Shown one piece after another: positions 14,429 through 22,022 of a stretch of DNA of 23,020 nucleotides. The translations under genes and the position numbers were made by a program. Position 1 is the first letter of the stretch, and each line of letters begins with the position of its first letter. The DNA comes from an uncultured Flavobacterium sp. GTDB taxonomy: Bacteria; Bacteroidota; Bacteroidia; Flavobacteriales; Flavobacteriaceae. Where the stretch lies: NCBI RefSeq assembly GCF_946481155.1, contig NZ_CAMLMK010000044.1, positions 1 to 23,020 of the forward strand. Reading direction: 5' to 3'. The notes under the pieces are model-generated. The model saw only the letters and a list, made by a program, of their open reading frames with translations. It made no database searches and was not told the DNA's origin.

Positions 14429-16108
14429 ATGACAGATTTATACGAAATTTTGCAATCGCGCCGGGATACCCGTCATTTTACCAATGATGCTGTTCCGGAT
14501 GCAGTCATTGAAAAAGCATTGCAGGCAGGACATTGGGCACCTTCAGTAGGATTGACTGACGCCACGAAATACTATTTGATTTCATCGGCAGAAATTAAAA
14601 AAGCTGTCAAAGAACTGTTTCTGGAATATGATGAAAAAGCAGCCAATCAGACTGATAACGCAAATCAGAAAACGCAGTACCAAAACCTCAAACTGGAAGC
14701 CATTGAAGAAGCACCGCTGGGTTTGGTAATTTGTTATGACCGTTCTGTGCTGAATAATTTTACGATTGGCACTGTAGGAAGCAATGAAGCGATTAAGTTC
14801 AGTGCCGTTTGTGCTGCCCAAAATATATGGCTATCCCTTACAGAACAAGGCTATTCGATGGGCTGGGTTTCGATTTTGAACTATTATCAGTTTAAGAAAT
14901 TATTAGGCCTGCCGGAGCAGATTGAGCCGTTGGGTTATTTTTGCATAGGAAAACCTGCTACAAATTATGATAATCAGCCAATGCTGCAGCAATTGCAATG
15001 GAGACAGAAATCGGAAAAACCTTTTGTTACGGAAATTTCAAAAATTCATAAGGAGGAAACTGGTCATAGGCCAGCCATTGAAAATGCGATGGAAAATGTT
15101 TCCGCTGAATTTGAAGCTGCATTACAAAGTAAGATAGACAATAAAACCAAGCCAACAGGTTCTTTGGGAACATTGGAAGTCCTGGCAAAGCAAATCGGAA
15201 TGGTTTTCAAAACGTTGGAACCCAAAATCATTCAGCCGAATATAGTAGTTTTTGCTGCCGATCATGGAATTGCCAATCACGGCGTAAGTGCCTATCCGCA
15301 AGATGTTACAAGGCAAATGGTCACCAATTTCTTGGAAGGAGGAGCGGCAATTAACGTCTTCTGCAGGCAAAATGATATTACGTTATCGATAGTGGATTCC
15401 GGTGTGAATTATGATTTTTCCCCGAATTCCAATCTGATTTCCGCAAAAATTGACCGCGGGACAAAATCATTTTTACATGGTCCCGCAATGAGTAAAGAGC
15501 AATTGCAGCTTTGTTTTGAAAAAGGAAGAGAAATTGTTTCCGGGATTGCCAAAAAAGGCAGCAATTGTGTTGGTTTTGGAGAGATGGGTATCGGGAATAC
15601 GTCTACAGCTTCAGTACTGATGAGCGTTATCACCGGAATTCCGATTGAAGACTGCGTAGGGAAGGGCACAGGCGTGAATGATGAAAAACTCCGATTCAAA
15701 AGTGAAATACTGAGAAAAGCGATAGATGCTTATGACGGAAACGACGCATTAGAAGAAAAACTGGCTTATTTTGGAGGTTTTGAAATTCTCCAAATGACCG
15801 GCGGAATGCTTGAAGCCTATAAAAATAATATGCTTATTCTAGTGGATGGGTTTATATGTAGTGTAGCTTTTCTTATTGCCTACCAAAAGAATCCTTCAAT
15901 TATAGATAATGCCATTTTCAGCCATCAATCTGCCGAACAGGCCCATATAAAACTCCTGAATTATCTAAAGGTAAAAGCCATTTTGCAACTGGATTTACGC
16001 TTGGGCGAAGGAACAGGTTGTGCCATTGCATTTCCTGTTGTTAAGTCGGCCGTGGCTTTTCTAAACGAAATGGCCAGTTTTGAGAGTGCAGGGGTGAGTA
16101 ATAAGTAA
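14429..16108 (+). CDS. BluB-CobT fusion: DMB synthase and DMB phosphoribosyltransferase
   Basis: A 559-residue two-domain protein. Residues about 1-200 are BluB, the flavin-destroying oxygenase-like enzyme that converts reduced FMN into 5,6-dimethylbenzimidazole. The RRDTR motif (Asp13, matching the Asp important in Sinorhizobium BluB by memory), HWAPSVGLTDATKYYLI, and the GYSMGWVSIL block are visible. A linker leads to residues about 220-559, CobT, which makes alpha-ribazole phosphate from DMB and nicotinate mononucleotide. Its blocks are KTKPTGSLGTLE, ADHGIANHGVSAYPQDVT, GFGEMGIGNTSTAS and the catalytic Glu527 in LGEGTG. The fusion would couple production and use of the lower ligand. Neither half looks truncated. 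Confidence 0.93.
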   Translation: MTDLYEILQSRRDTRHFTNDAVPDAVIEKALQAGHWAPSVGLTDATKYYLISSAEIKKAVKELFLEYDEKAANQTDNANQKTQYQNLKLEAIEEAPLGLVICYDRSVLNNFTIGTVGSNEAIKFSAVCAAQNIWLSLTEQGYSMGWVSILNYYQFKKLLGLPEQIEPLGYFCIGKPATNYDNQPMLQQLQWRQKSEKPFVTEISKIHKEETGHRPAIENAMENVSAEFEAALQSKIDNKTKPTGSLGTLEVLAKQIGMVFKTLEPKIIQPNIVVFAADHGIANHGVSAYPQDVTRQMVTNFLEGGAAINVFCRQNDITLSIVDSGVNYDFSPNSNLISAKIDRGTKSFLHGPAMSKEQLQLCFEKGREIVSGIAKKGSNCVGFGEMGIGNTSTASVLMSVITGIPIEDCVGKGTGVNDEKLRFKSEILRKAIDAYDGNDALEEKLAYFGGFEILQMTGGMLEAYKNNMLILVDGFICSVAFLIAYQKNPSIIDNAIFSHQSAEQAHIKLLNYLKVKAILQLDLRLGEGTGCAIAFPVVKSAVAFLNEMASFESAGVSNK

Positions 16109-16121
16109 GTAGTTTTCTGTC

Positions 16122-16142
16122 GCAGAAAGCAGAAAGCAGAAA
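16122..16142 (+). repeat. Three tandem GCAGAAA heptamers
   Basis: Three perfect copies of GCAGAAA (16122-16128, 16129-16135, 16136-16142) lie 14 nt after the bluB-cobT stop; the first copy can also fold back on the preceding TTTCTG (16114-16119). A second repeated motif, ATCCGCGT, follows at 16171-16178 and 16195-16202, with a partial copy at 16186-16190. Together they fill the 105-nt gap before cobS. Such low-complexity intergenic stretches are common in flavobacterial genomes; no function is assigned. Confidence 0.7.
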
Positions 16143-16213
16143 ACAGTAATAATAATTAAAATCAGGGATAATCCGCGTTGCCTATATCCGTTTTATCCGC
16201 GTGCTAATTCGAA

Positions 16214-17008
16214 ATGAAGAAAGAACTACACATATTTTTTACAGCTTTGATGTTTTATACACGTATCCCGTGTCCAAAAAACATTGATCACGATCCTGAT
16301 TATCTGAACAAAGCCTCGCGCTACTTTCCGTTAGTGGGTTGGATTGTCGGATTGGCAGCATTTCTTGGGTTTTATATTGCTTCGTTGCTTTTTTCTGATG
16401 CGATTGCCATTGTTTTTGCAATATTGATTGGCATTTTGGTAACCGGAGCATTTCATGAAGACGGCTTTGCGGACGTATGCGATGGTTTCGGCGGAGGCTG
16501 GACCAAAGAAAAGATTTTAATAATAATGAAAGACAGTGCCATTGGAGCATACGGTGCGATTGGTTTAGTGTTGTTGTTTCTGCTTAAATTTCAATCGCTT
16601 TCGGAAATGATACTTCTGGGAAATACTAAGGCAGGCTCTTTAAAATTAATTTTGCTTTTATTTATTTCAGCACATGCCATAAGTCGGCTGTCGGCTGTTT
16701 CTATAGTATTTACCCACGAATATGCAAGAGAAGATGCCTCAAGTAAAAGCAAGCCTATTGCACAGCATTTTACCTGGAAGGAAGTTTTGGGCGCGTTCTT
16801 TTTTGGATTGCTGCCGCTCGTAGTTTTGTCCTGTTTTCAATGGCAATTGCTTTTTGCTGTTGTGCCGGTTTTTATATTCAGGTTTTTCCTTGCGTGTTAT
16901 TTTGAGAAATGGATTGGCGGGTATACAGGCGATTGTCTTGGGGCAGTACAGCAGGTTTGTGAAGTGGTTTTTTATTTATCAGTTGCGGCGCTATGGAAGT
17001 TTATTTAG
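16214..17008 (+). CDS. cobS: Adenosylcobinamide-GDP ribazoletransferase (cobalamin synthase)
   Basis: A 264-residue integral membrane CobS, which joins adenosylcobinamide-GDP with alpha-ribazole (or its phosphate) to complete the nucleotide loop of cobalamin. The N-terminus has the family block FFTALMFYTRIPCP, then RYFPLVGWIVG, and the conserved acidic block HEDGFADVCDGFGGGW at 81-96 that likely binds the Mg-nucleotide. KDSAIGAYGAIGL and IGGYTGDCLGAVQQ complete the pattern. Several hydrophobic segments match the usual polytopic topology. It is separated from bluB-cobT by 105 nt of repeats, so it may have its own promoter or rely on readthrough. Its 3' end overlaps cobC by 16 nt. Confidence 0.95.
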   Translation: MKKELHIFFTALMFYTRIPCPKNIDHDPDYLNKASRYFPLVGWIVGLAAFLGFYIASLLFSDAIAIVFAILIGILVTGAFHEDGFADVCDGFGGGWTKEKILIIMKDSAIGAYGAIGLVLLFLLKFQSLSEMILLGNTKAGSLKLILLLFISAHAISRLSAVSIVFTHEYAREDASSKSKPIAQHFTWKEVLGAFFFGLLPLVVLSCFQWQLLFAVVPVFIFRFFLACYFEKWIGGYTGDCLGAVQQVCEVVFYLSVAALWKFI

Positions 17009-17511
17009 TTCGTCATACGGAAACTGTTTGCGAAAAAGGCATTTGCTACGGGCATTCCGATATTGGGTTGCTGGAGCCTTATGTAAACCAGTTTGAAACT
17101 ATAAAAACACAAATTCCTGAAGACGCTGTGTTTTTTTCCAGTCCGTCACAACGTTGCAAAATTTTAGCCGATTATTTGTCCGATTCCAGGTATGAAATTG
17201 ATGACCGGTTGATGGAAATGAATTTCGGCAATTGGGAGTTGAAAAGTTGGGACGACATCCATCCAGACGAACTCAATCCGTGGATGAGTGATTTTGTGAA
17301 TGTAAAAGTTCCTAACGGAGAATCGTTTACGGAATTATATACAAGAGTTGTTGATTTTGCAGATTCAAAATTAAATTTCGGAAAGCCACTTGTTTTGGTC
17401 ACCCATGCCGGTGTAATCCGAAGTCTTCTATGCAAAATCACCAATTTACCTTTAAAAGATGCCTTTCAGAATAAAATAGAATTCGGGCAGGTAATTAAAA
17501 TTAATTTGTAG
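16993..17511 (+). CDS. cobC: Alpha-ribazole phosphatase, histidine phosphatase family
   Basis: A 172-residue histidine phosphatase. The RHT motif carries the phospho-accepting His8 (VRHTE), and the second catalytic His138 is in VLVTHAG; Arg54 in SPSQRC and Glu75 in MEMNFGNWE are the usual phosphate-binding and acid residues. In the cob context it is best read as CobC, which removes the 5'-phosphate from alpha-ribazole phosphate or cobalamin-5'-phosphate after CobS. The family is broad, so without the neighbours it would only be called a phosphoglycerate-mutase-like phosphatase. The start overlaps the end of cobS by 16 nt, a typical coupled arrangement, and the gene closes the cob operon. Confidence 0.9.
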   Translation: MEVYLVRHTETVCEKGICYGHSDIGLLEPYVNQFETIKTQIPEDAVFFSSPSQRCKILADYLSDSRYEIDDRLMEMNFGNWELKSWDDIHPDELNPWMSDFVNVKVPNGESFTELYTRVVDFADSKLNFGKPLVLVTHAGVIRSLLCKITNLPLKDAFQNKIEFGQVIKINL

Positions 17512-17589
17512 AAAAAACTTACAAATAAGAATGGCTTTTCGTATCGGTATTGCTTATTTTTCAAAAATATCATGAAAATTGCTGTAAAA

Positions 17590-17622
17590 TTTGCATTATT
17601 CATAATCATAAGTCTATATTTG
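17590..17622 (+). promoter_or_regulatory. Promoter driving the riboswitch and btuB
   Basis: TTTG at 17590-17593 and TATATTTG at 17615-17622, an exact TAnnTTTG, are 21 nt apart. The predicted start lies a few bases before the riboswitch aptamer, giving a leader of about 265 nt before the btuB ATG. Confidence 0.75.
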
Positions 17623-17631
17623 CCATCGTAT

Positions 17632-17805
17632 TGAGGTTATGCGTCCGGTTTTATCGGATCATATTAAAAGGGAATTAGGTGAAATACCTAAGCTGTACCC
17701 GCAACTGTAAGCTATTAAGCTTGTTGTTATCTGCAAAACCACTGTCCGCGTAAGTGTGATGGGAAGGTAAACAACAAGACGCAAGCCAGGAGACCTGCCT
17801 AGTAC
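17632..17805 (+). ncRNA. Cobalamin riboswitch aptamer
   Basis: The conserved class-I cobalamin riboswitch blocks appear in order: AAAAGGGAA (17666-17674) then AGGTGAAA and the B12-box-type CCGCAACTGTAA (17699-17710), an ACCACTG block (17738-17744), GATGGGAAGGT (17758-17768), and the diagnostic GCCAGGAGACCTGCC (17785-17799). Together they form the binding core for adenosylcobalamin-type ligands. The aptamer lies in the btuB leader, so B12 should lower btuB expression. End positions are approximate. It is the only cobalamin riboswitch I found in the window. Confidence 0.95.
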
Positions 17806-17814
17806 ATCGAGTAT

Positions 17815-17867
17815 CAAACTTTCGGGAAAAAAGGTTTGGGTATGGGTAAATTCTATACTTTTCTCCC
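17815..17867 (+). promoter_or_regulatory. Possible bistable expression platform between riboswitch and btuB
   Basis: Two hairpins that cannot coexist are possible. One pairs CAAACT (17815-17820) with GGTTTG (17833-17838). The other pairs GGGAAAAAAG (17824-17833) with CTTTTCTCCC (17858-17867), nine of ten pairs. Neither is followed by a clean T-tract, so translational control or premature termination cannot be told apart by eye. Confidence 0.4.
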
Positions 17868-17895
17868 ACATTATTAAAATTATTTTAAAACTAAA

Positions 17896-19818
17896 ATGAA
17901 CACAAAAAAGGTTCGCTTTGGTGCTGTAGCGCTATTGTTTGCTACATGTGCTTTTGCGCAGGAGAATGACAGTATTACGAAGTCAAAACAATTGGAAGAA
18001 ATTGTTGTTTCCGATTCGAAATTTGCATTGCCAAAGGAAAAATCGGGTAAGGTGATTGTAAAAATTACCGCAGAAGATTTAAAGAAAAAACAGGGACAGA
18101 CTTTAGCGGCAGTATTGAGTACCGTTGCAGGTGTTGAGATTAATGGAAACCAGAGCCGTAATGGTAAAGATTTAGGTTATTATATCCGTGGAGGAAGAAA
18201 TCATCAGGTATTAATTTTAGTGGACGGGGTGCCGGTAACGGATGCATCGGGAATCAGCCTGTCTTTTGATTTGCGTTTACTTCCGGTGGACCAGGTGGAA
18301 AGCATTGAGATTATGAAAGGTGCTTCAAGTACATTATATGGTACAGGAGCTGCAACCGGAGTGATTAATGTTACCTTGAAAAAAGCAGCTAAAAAAGATA
18401 TTGCAGGAAATGCCTATATCAATATGGGTACGCAAACGGTGGCTAAAAAAGCAAATTACCGTCCGCAGGATTTTAACCAGGGCTTTTCATTCGGAGGAAG
18501 CAAGGAGAAATTCAATTATTATGCCGCATTGAACAGTACGGAGAGCAAAGGGATTTCTGAGGCTAAACCGGCTGATAGTGATGTAGTATTTGAAGATGAC
18601 CGTTTTTCCAGACTGAACTCGATGGTGAAATTCGGCTTTATGCCGACAAAAAAGCTGACATTAGACGTTTTTGCTAATTATGACCGCATGAAAAGCGGAT
18701 TTGATGGCGGACCCTTTGCAGATGATTTGCAGAATTTCAATACTTCAGAGCAGTACAGAGTTGGTTTTTCGCCAAAATACAAATACAATAAAGGTGAGTT
18801 CGTGATCAATTCGGGAGCTAACTTAATCAACAGGGAGATTTTTTCTTATGCGACGATGTTTAATTACAAGTCAAGAAGCGCAAATGTTGATGCATACAAT
18901 AAATATGAGGTTTCGTCTCAGTTATTTGTCGTTGTGGGTGGACAGTTTCAGTTTCATGAAATGTCAAATGAAAGTCCGTATGGCACCATCGGCGAAGAAC
19001 TTGCCCATTTCAATATGATTGACCCTTATGCAACAGCGGTTTATAATTCAACTTTCGGATTGAACATTAATGCCGGGGCCCGATATAATATGCACAGTAA
19101 GTACGGGAATAATGTAGTTTACAATGTAAATCCTTCGTATTCTTTCCGGAATTTTCCTTTAAAAGTCTTAGCGTCATACAGTACTGCTTTTGTTACGCCA
19201 AGTTTGTACCAATTGTATTCTCCTTATGGGGAACTGGAATTGACTCCTGAAAAAGATGCTACAGTTGAGGCCGGTTTTGAAGTCGGACTATTAAATAAAA
19301 AACTAGTCCTGAATGCTGTCGCTTTCCACAGAGAGGAAAAAGATGCGATCGGTTTTGATCTGATGACTTATAAATACTTTAATGTTGAAGGGAAAAATAT
19401 TGTGAAAGGAATTGAGACGATGTTGTCTTATGCTTTGAACGATAATATTAAGTTCAACGCCAATTATACTTTCAGCGAACTTGAAAGACAGTCAAGAATT
19501 TTAAATCCGAAGCACAAAGCCAATGCATCAGTGGATATTCGCGCGAATTCCCGTTTAGGATTTAATGTGAACTACCAGTTTGTTTCCGACAGAATTACGG
19601 AACACACGGTTTACGATGCTACCTGGACACCAACCTTGGTTACGGAAGTGCTGAAAGATTATCAATTGGTGAACGCAAACCTTCGCTATGAATTAATAAA
19701 AGGAAGGATGAATACTTTCGCTGCGGTTGATAATATTCTGGATAAAGATTTTGTGGAATCAAGAGGTTACAGCACGAGAGGCCGCAACTTCAGAGTAGGA
19801 GTGAACATACTTTTTTAA
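17896..19818 (+). CDS. btuB: TonB-dependent cobalamin receptor (BtuB-like)
   Basis: A 640-residue outer-membrane TonB-dependent receptor. The signal peptide spans about 1-22 (…ATCAFA then QEND). A TonB-box-like segment EEIVVSDSK follows at about 35-43. The plug domain runs from about 50 to 165, with KKKQGQTLAAVLSTVAGVEING, YYIRGGRNHQVLILVDGVPVTD and IEIMKGASSTLYGTGAATGVIN, all standard plug motifs. The remaining region is beta-barrel, ending in the aromatic FRVGVNILF that directs outer-membrane insertion. The riboswitch directly upstream argues strongly for a corrinoid substrate. It would pass corrinoids to the btuF lipoprotein encoded about 5 kb away. It is shorter than SusC-type receptors and has no SusD partner, as expected for BtuB. 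Confidence 0.93.
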   Translation: MNTKKVRFGAVALLFATCAFAQENDSITKSKQLEEIVVSDSKFALPKEKSGKVIVKITAEDLKKKQGQTLAAVLSTVAGVEINGNQSRNGKDLGYYIRGGRNHQVLILVDGVPVTDASGISLSFDLRLLPVDQVESIEIMKGASSTLYGTGAATGVINVTLKKAAKKDIAGNAYINMGTQTVAKKANYRPQDFNQGFSFGGSKEKFNYYAALNSTESKGISEAKPADSDVVFEDDRFSRLNSMVKFGFMPTKKLTLDVFANYDRMKSGFDGGPFADDLQNFNTSEQYRVGFSPKYKYNKGEFVINSGANLINREIFSYATMFNYKSRSANVDAYNKYEVSSQLFVVVGGQFQFHEMSNESPYGTIGEELAHFNMIDPYATAVYNSTFGLNINAGARYNMHSKYGNNVVYNVNPSYSFRNFPLKVLASYSTAFVTPSLYQLYSPYGELELTPEKDATVEAGFEVGLLNKKLVLNAVAFHREEKDAIGFDLMTYKYFNVEGKNIVKGIETMLSYALNDNIKFNANYTFSELERQSRILNPKHKANASVDIRANSRLGFNVNYQFVSDRITEHTVYDATWTPTLVTEVLKDYQLVNANLRYELIKGRMNTFAAVDNILDKDFVESRGYSTRGRNFRVGVNILF

Positions 19819-19848
19819 TAGTAATTATATTTTTTTCATGTATGTAAG

Positions 19849-19877
19849 TCCCGGTGTGAAAGCATCGGGATTTTTTT
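19849..19877 (+). terminator. Intrinsic terminator after btuB
   Basis: TCCCGGTG (19849-19856) pairs with CATCGGGA (19863-19870), including one G-U pair, around a 6-nt loop and is followed by seven Ts. It lies about 30 nt past the btuB stop and isolates btuB from the ECF sigma unit. Confidence 0.88.
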
Positions 19878-19912
19878 ATTTCCAGGAAACTGCATTTTTT
19901 TTATTGTAACTT

Positions 19913-19937
19913 GTAACAAACAATTGAGTAGTTCGTC
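19913..19937 (+). promoter_or_regulatory. ECF-type promoter, likely autoregulatory
   Basis: GTAAC (19913-19917) and CGTC (19934-19937) are separated by 16 nt. This matches the general ECF sigma pattern of a GGAAC-like -35 and a CGTC -10. It sits 36 nt upstream of the ECF sigma ATG, and no TAnnTTTG box is seen there, so the sigma factor probably drives its own operon. Confidence 0.6.
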
Positions 19938-19973
19938 TAGCTTTTATAGACCAAAACCAAACCAATATAAATT

Positions 19974-20489
19974 ATGAATCAACAGGAGTTTGTAAATCTG
20001 ATTTCTCCTTTTAAAGACAAGTTGTTTCGGATGGCGAAAAGGTTGCTCGTGAGCACTGAAGAAGCCGAAGACGCAACGCAGGAAGTTTTGGTGAAATTAT
20101 GGAAAAATAATAATGTTCTTTCAAATTATTCGAGTGTCGAAGCTTTTGCGATGACGATGACCAAGAATTACTGTCTGGATCAGCTGAAATCAAAAAGGGC
20201 ATCAAATTTGCAGATAGTGCACAATAATTATTCCGACCGGGCCGCAAGTGTTCAGAAACAGATTGAAGACAAAGACAGTTGGAGCTGGGTAGAAAAAATA
20301 ATGGAAAACCTACCCGAACAGCAACGGTTAATTATTCAGATGCGGGACATAGAGGAATACGAGTTCTCGGAGATTGCAAAAATCATGGATATGAATGAAA
20401 CCGCAGTAAGGGTTTCGCTTTCGAGAGCAAGGAAAGAGATTAGAGAACAATTAGTTAAAAAACACAATTATGGAATTACATACAATTGA
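19974..20489 (+). CDS. ECF RNA polymerase sigma factor
   Basis: A 171-residue ECF-type sigma factor with only regions 2 and 4. Region 2 spans about 8-75 and includes the region 2.2 helix EDATQEVLVKLWKN that binds the beta' coiled coil. Region 4 spans about 108-160, with LPEQQRLIIQMRDIEEYEFSEIAKIMDMNETAVRVSLSRARKEI forming the helix-turn-helix that contacts the -35 element. No C-terminal extra domain is present. Its last 20 nt overlap the next gene, which encodes a membrane protein likely to be the anti-sigma factor. An ECF-like promoter precedes it. The stimulus is unknown. Confidence 0.95.
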   Translation: MNQQEFVNLISPFKDKLFRMAKRLLVSTEEAEDATQEVLVKLWKNNNVLSNYSSVEAFAMTMTKNYCLDQLKSKRASNLQIVHNNYSDRAASVQKQIEDKDSWSWVEKIMENLPEQQRLIIQMRDIEEYEFSEIAKIMDMNETAVRVSLSRARKEIREQLVKKHNYGITYN

Positions 20490-20907
20490 AATATTAGTAG
20501 AGAAATACTTTTCGGGAGAAACCAGTATTGCCGAAGAAAAGCAGTTGAAAAATTACTTTTCATCCCCGGATGTGGCGCCACATCTGGAACAATATCGAGC
20601 AGTTTTCGGTTACTTCAGCCAGGCAAAAGAGGAACAATTTACCAAAACGATTCCACTACAACCCAGAAAACGCAGTTATGTAGCGTGGACTTCCGTAGCG
20701 GCAAGTGTGGCAATTTTGTCCGGCGCTTACTTCTTCATGACCCATGAACCGGCTCCACAGGATCTGGGCACTTTCGACAATCCGGAAGTGGCTTTCCAGG
20801 AAACACAAAAAGCTCTGGAAATGGTTTCGGAAAATGTAAATGTAGGCGTGAAAGGGATGGAACATATGACCGAGTACAATCAAACAACAAAAACAATCTT
20901 TAAATAA
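20470..20907 (+). CDS. Probable membrane anti-sigma factor
   Basis: A 145-residue single-pass membrane protein. Residues 1-68 are a soluble, helix-rich N-terminal part (EILVEKYFSGETSIAEEKQLKNYF, a pattern common at the start of Bacteroidota anti-sigma proteins); residues about 71-90 (VAWTSVAASVAILSGAYFFM) form the membrane helix after a basic RKR; the short C-terminal part faces the periplasm. It lacks the FecR domain and a HxxxCxxC zinc motif. The gene overlaps the ECF sigma gene by 20 nt, which together with topology suggests an anti-sigma role. I do not recognise a named family with certainty. Confidence 0.7.
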   Translation: MELHTIEILVEKYFSGETSIAEEKQLKNYFSSPDVAPHLEQYRAVFGYFSQAKEEQFTKTIPLQPRKRSYVAWTSVAASVAILSGAYFFMTHEPAPQDLGTFDNPEVAFQETQKALEMVSENVNVGVKGMEHMTEYNQTTKTIFK

Positions 20908-20914
20908 TCAAAAA

Positions 20915-21442
20915 ATGAAAAAGTTATTTTTAACAGCAGTAATAGCACTATTTTCAACCGTAATGTTTTCGCAAACGGCTTTCGATAAATTTGACGGTCA
21001 GGAAAACGTAACTTCGGTTATCGTGAACAAAAAAATGTTCGAATTAATGAGTAAAGTTAAAGTAGATGCTTCTGATAAAGAAGCTCAGGCATACATGTCT
21101 TTACTTAAAAAATTAGACAATTTGAAAGTTTTCACCACAAACAGCGCAAAACCGGCTTCTGATATGAAAGCTACCGTAAGCGGCTATTTGAAATCACATC
21201 CGTTAGAAGAGTTAATGCGCATTAACGATGGCGGTAAAAACGTGAAAATTTATGTGAAATCCGGAGCAACAAGCAGCCAGGTGAAAGAACTTCTGATGTT
21301 CATCGAAGGTGGTGCAGTAAAAAGCAATGAAACAGTATTGTTGTCCTTAACCGGAAACTTTGACCTGGATGAAATCTCTGCTTTGACTGAAAAAATGAAA
21401 TTGCCAGGTGGTGAATCGTTGAAAAAAGCGTCAAAAAAGTAA
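20915..21442 (+). CDS. Secreted DUF4252 protein
   Basis: A 175-residue protein with a Sec signal peptide (hydrophobic residues 5-19, ending MFSQ, likely cleaved near residue 19-20). The mature part has the pattern of DUF4252, a family almost limited to Bacteroidota and commonly found after ECF sigma genes: VTSVIVNKKMFELMSKV near the start, LDNLKVFTTNSAKPASDMKATVSGYLK, and GGKNVKIYVKSGA and LLSLTGNFDLDEISALTEKM in the second half. The function is unknown. It starts 7 nt after the anti-sigma stop and is followed 1 nt later by a second, lipidated DUF4252 protein, so both are part of the sigma-controlled operon. Confidence 0.88.
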   Translation: MKKLFLTAVIALFSTVMFSQTAFDKFDGQENVTSVIVNKKMFELMSKVKVDASDKEAQAYMSLLKKLDNLKVFTTNSAKPASDMKATVSGYLKSHPLEELMRINDGGKNVKIYVKSGATSSQVKELLMFIEGGAVKSNETVLLSLTGNFDLDEISALTEKMKLPGGESLKKASKK

Positions 21443-21443
21443 T

Positions 21444-21983
21444 ATGAAACGTTTTATATACATCGGAATTGTTTCAGCTTTGCTTTTCACAAGCTGCGAG
21501 CAAAAGCCATCCCTGCAGAAATATTTTGTAGAGAACTCTGAAAACAAAGAATTTATTTCTGTAGATATTGCGCCAAGCTTTATCAACGTGGACAAAGTGA
21601 GTCTGACAGGAGAAGAGAAAGCGGCACTGGAGGCTTTTGAAAAGATCAATGTGCTTGCTTTTAAAGCTGATTCCGTGAATCAAAAGCAATTTGAGGCGGA
21701 AAGGGCTAAGGTAACTGAAATTCTGAAAGACAAGAGCTATCAGCAGCTTATGAAAGTAGGTTCTGGAAAAGAAGGCGGCGCGATTTACTTCGTAGGAGAA
21801 GATGAGCATATCGATGAATTTGTTTTGTATGCCAACAGAAAAGAAAACGGTTTCGCCGTAGTACGAATCGTAGGTGATGACATGAATCCAACGCAGGTGC
21901 TCACCATGATGAGCTTAATGAAAAAGGCAAACATCGACATGGAGCAACTGAAGCCGTTACAGGCGTTGATAATGCAGCCATAA
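21444..21983 (+). CDS. DUF4252 lipoprotein
   Basis: A 179-residue probable lipoprotein with hydrophobic residues 5-15 and lipobox FTSC (Cys18), then a short EQKPSLQ linker. The mature domain parallels the preceding secreted protein: FISVDIAPSFINVDKVSLTGEEKAALEAFEKINVLAFKADS, a central KVTEILKDKSYQQLMKVGSGKEGGAIYFVGEDEHIDEFVLYANRKENGF region (described in pieces), and a C-terminal MMSLMKKANIDMEQL segment. This is a second DUF4252 copy, probably from an old duplication in which one copy is soluble and one membrane-anchored. It is the last gene of the ECF operon, ended by two hairpins. Confidence 0.85.
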   Translation: MKRFIYIGIVSALLFTSCEQKPSLQKYFVENSENKEFISVDIAPSFINVDKVSLTGEEKAALEAFEKINVLAFKADSVNQKQFEAERAKVTEILKDKSYQQLMKVGSGKEGGAIYFVGEDEHIDEFVLYANRKENGFAVVRIVGDDMNPTQVLTMMSLMKKANIDMEQLKPLQALIMQP

Positions 21984-21986
21984 TAA

Positions 21987-22015
21987 AAAAGTCCCCGTTT
22001 CATGGGGACTTTTTA
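21987..22015 (+). terminator. First terminator of the ECF-DUF4252 operon
   Basis: AGTCCCC (21991-21997) pairs with GGGGACT (22005-22011) around a 7-nt loop, flanked by A-rich and T-rich tracts. It begins a few bases after the DUF4252 stop and could work in both directions. Confidence 0.9.
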
Positions 22016-22022
22016 TTTGTTA

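Noticed and set aside
17659..17871. Minus-strand open frames within the btuB leader
   Set aside because: They are antisense to the riboswitch, whose strict sequence conservation explains the lack of stop codons.
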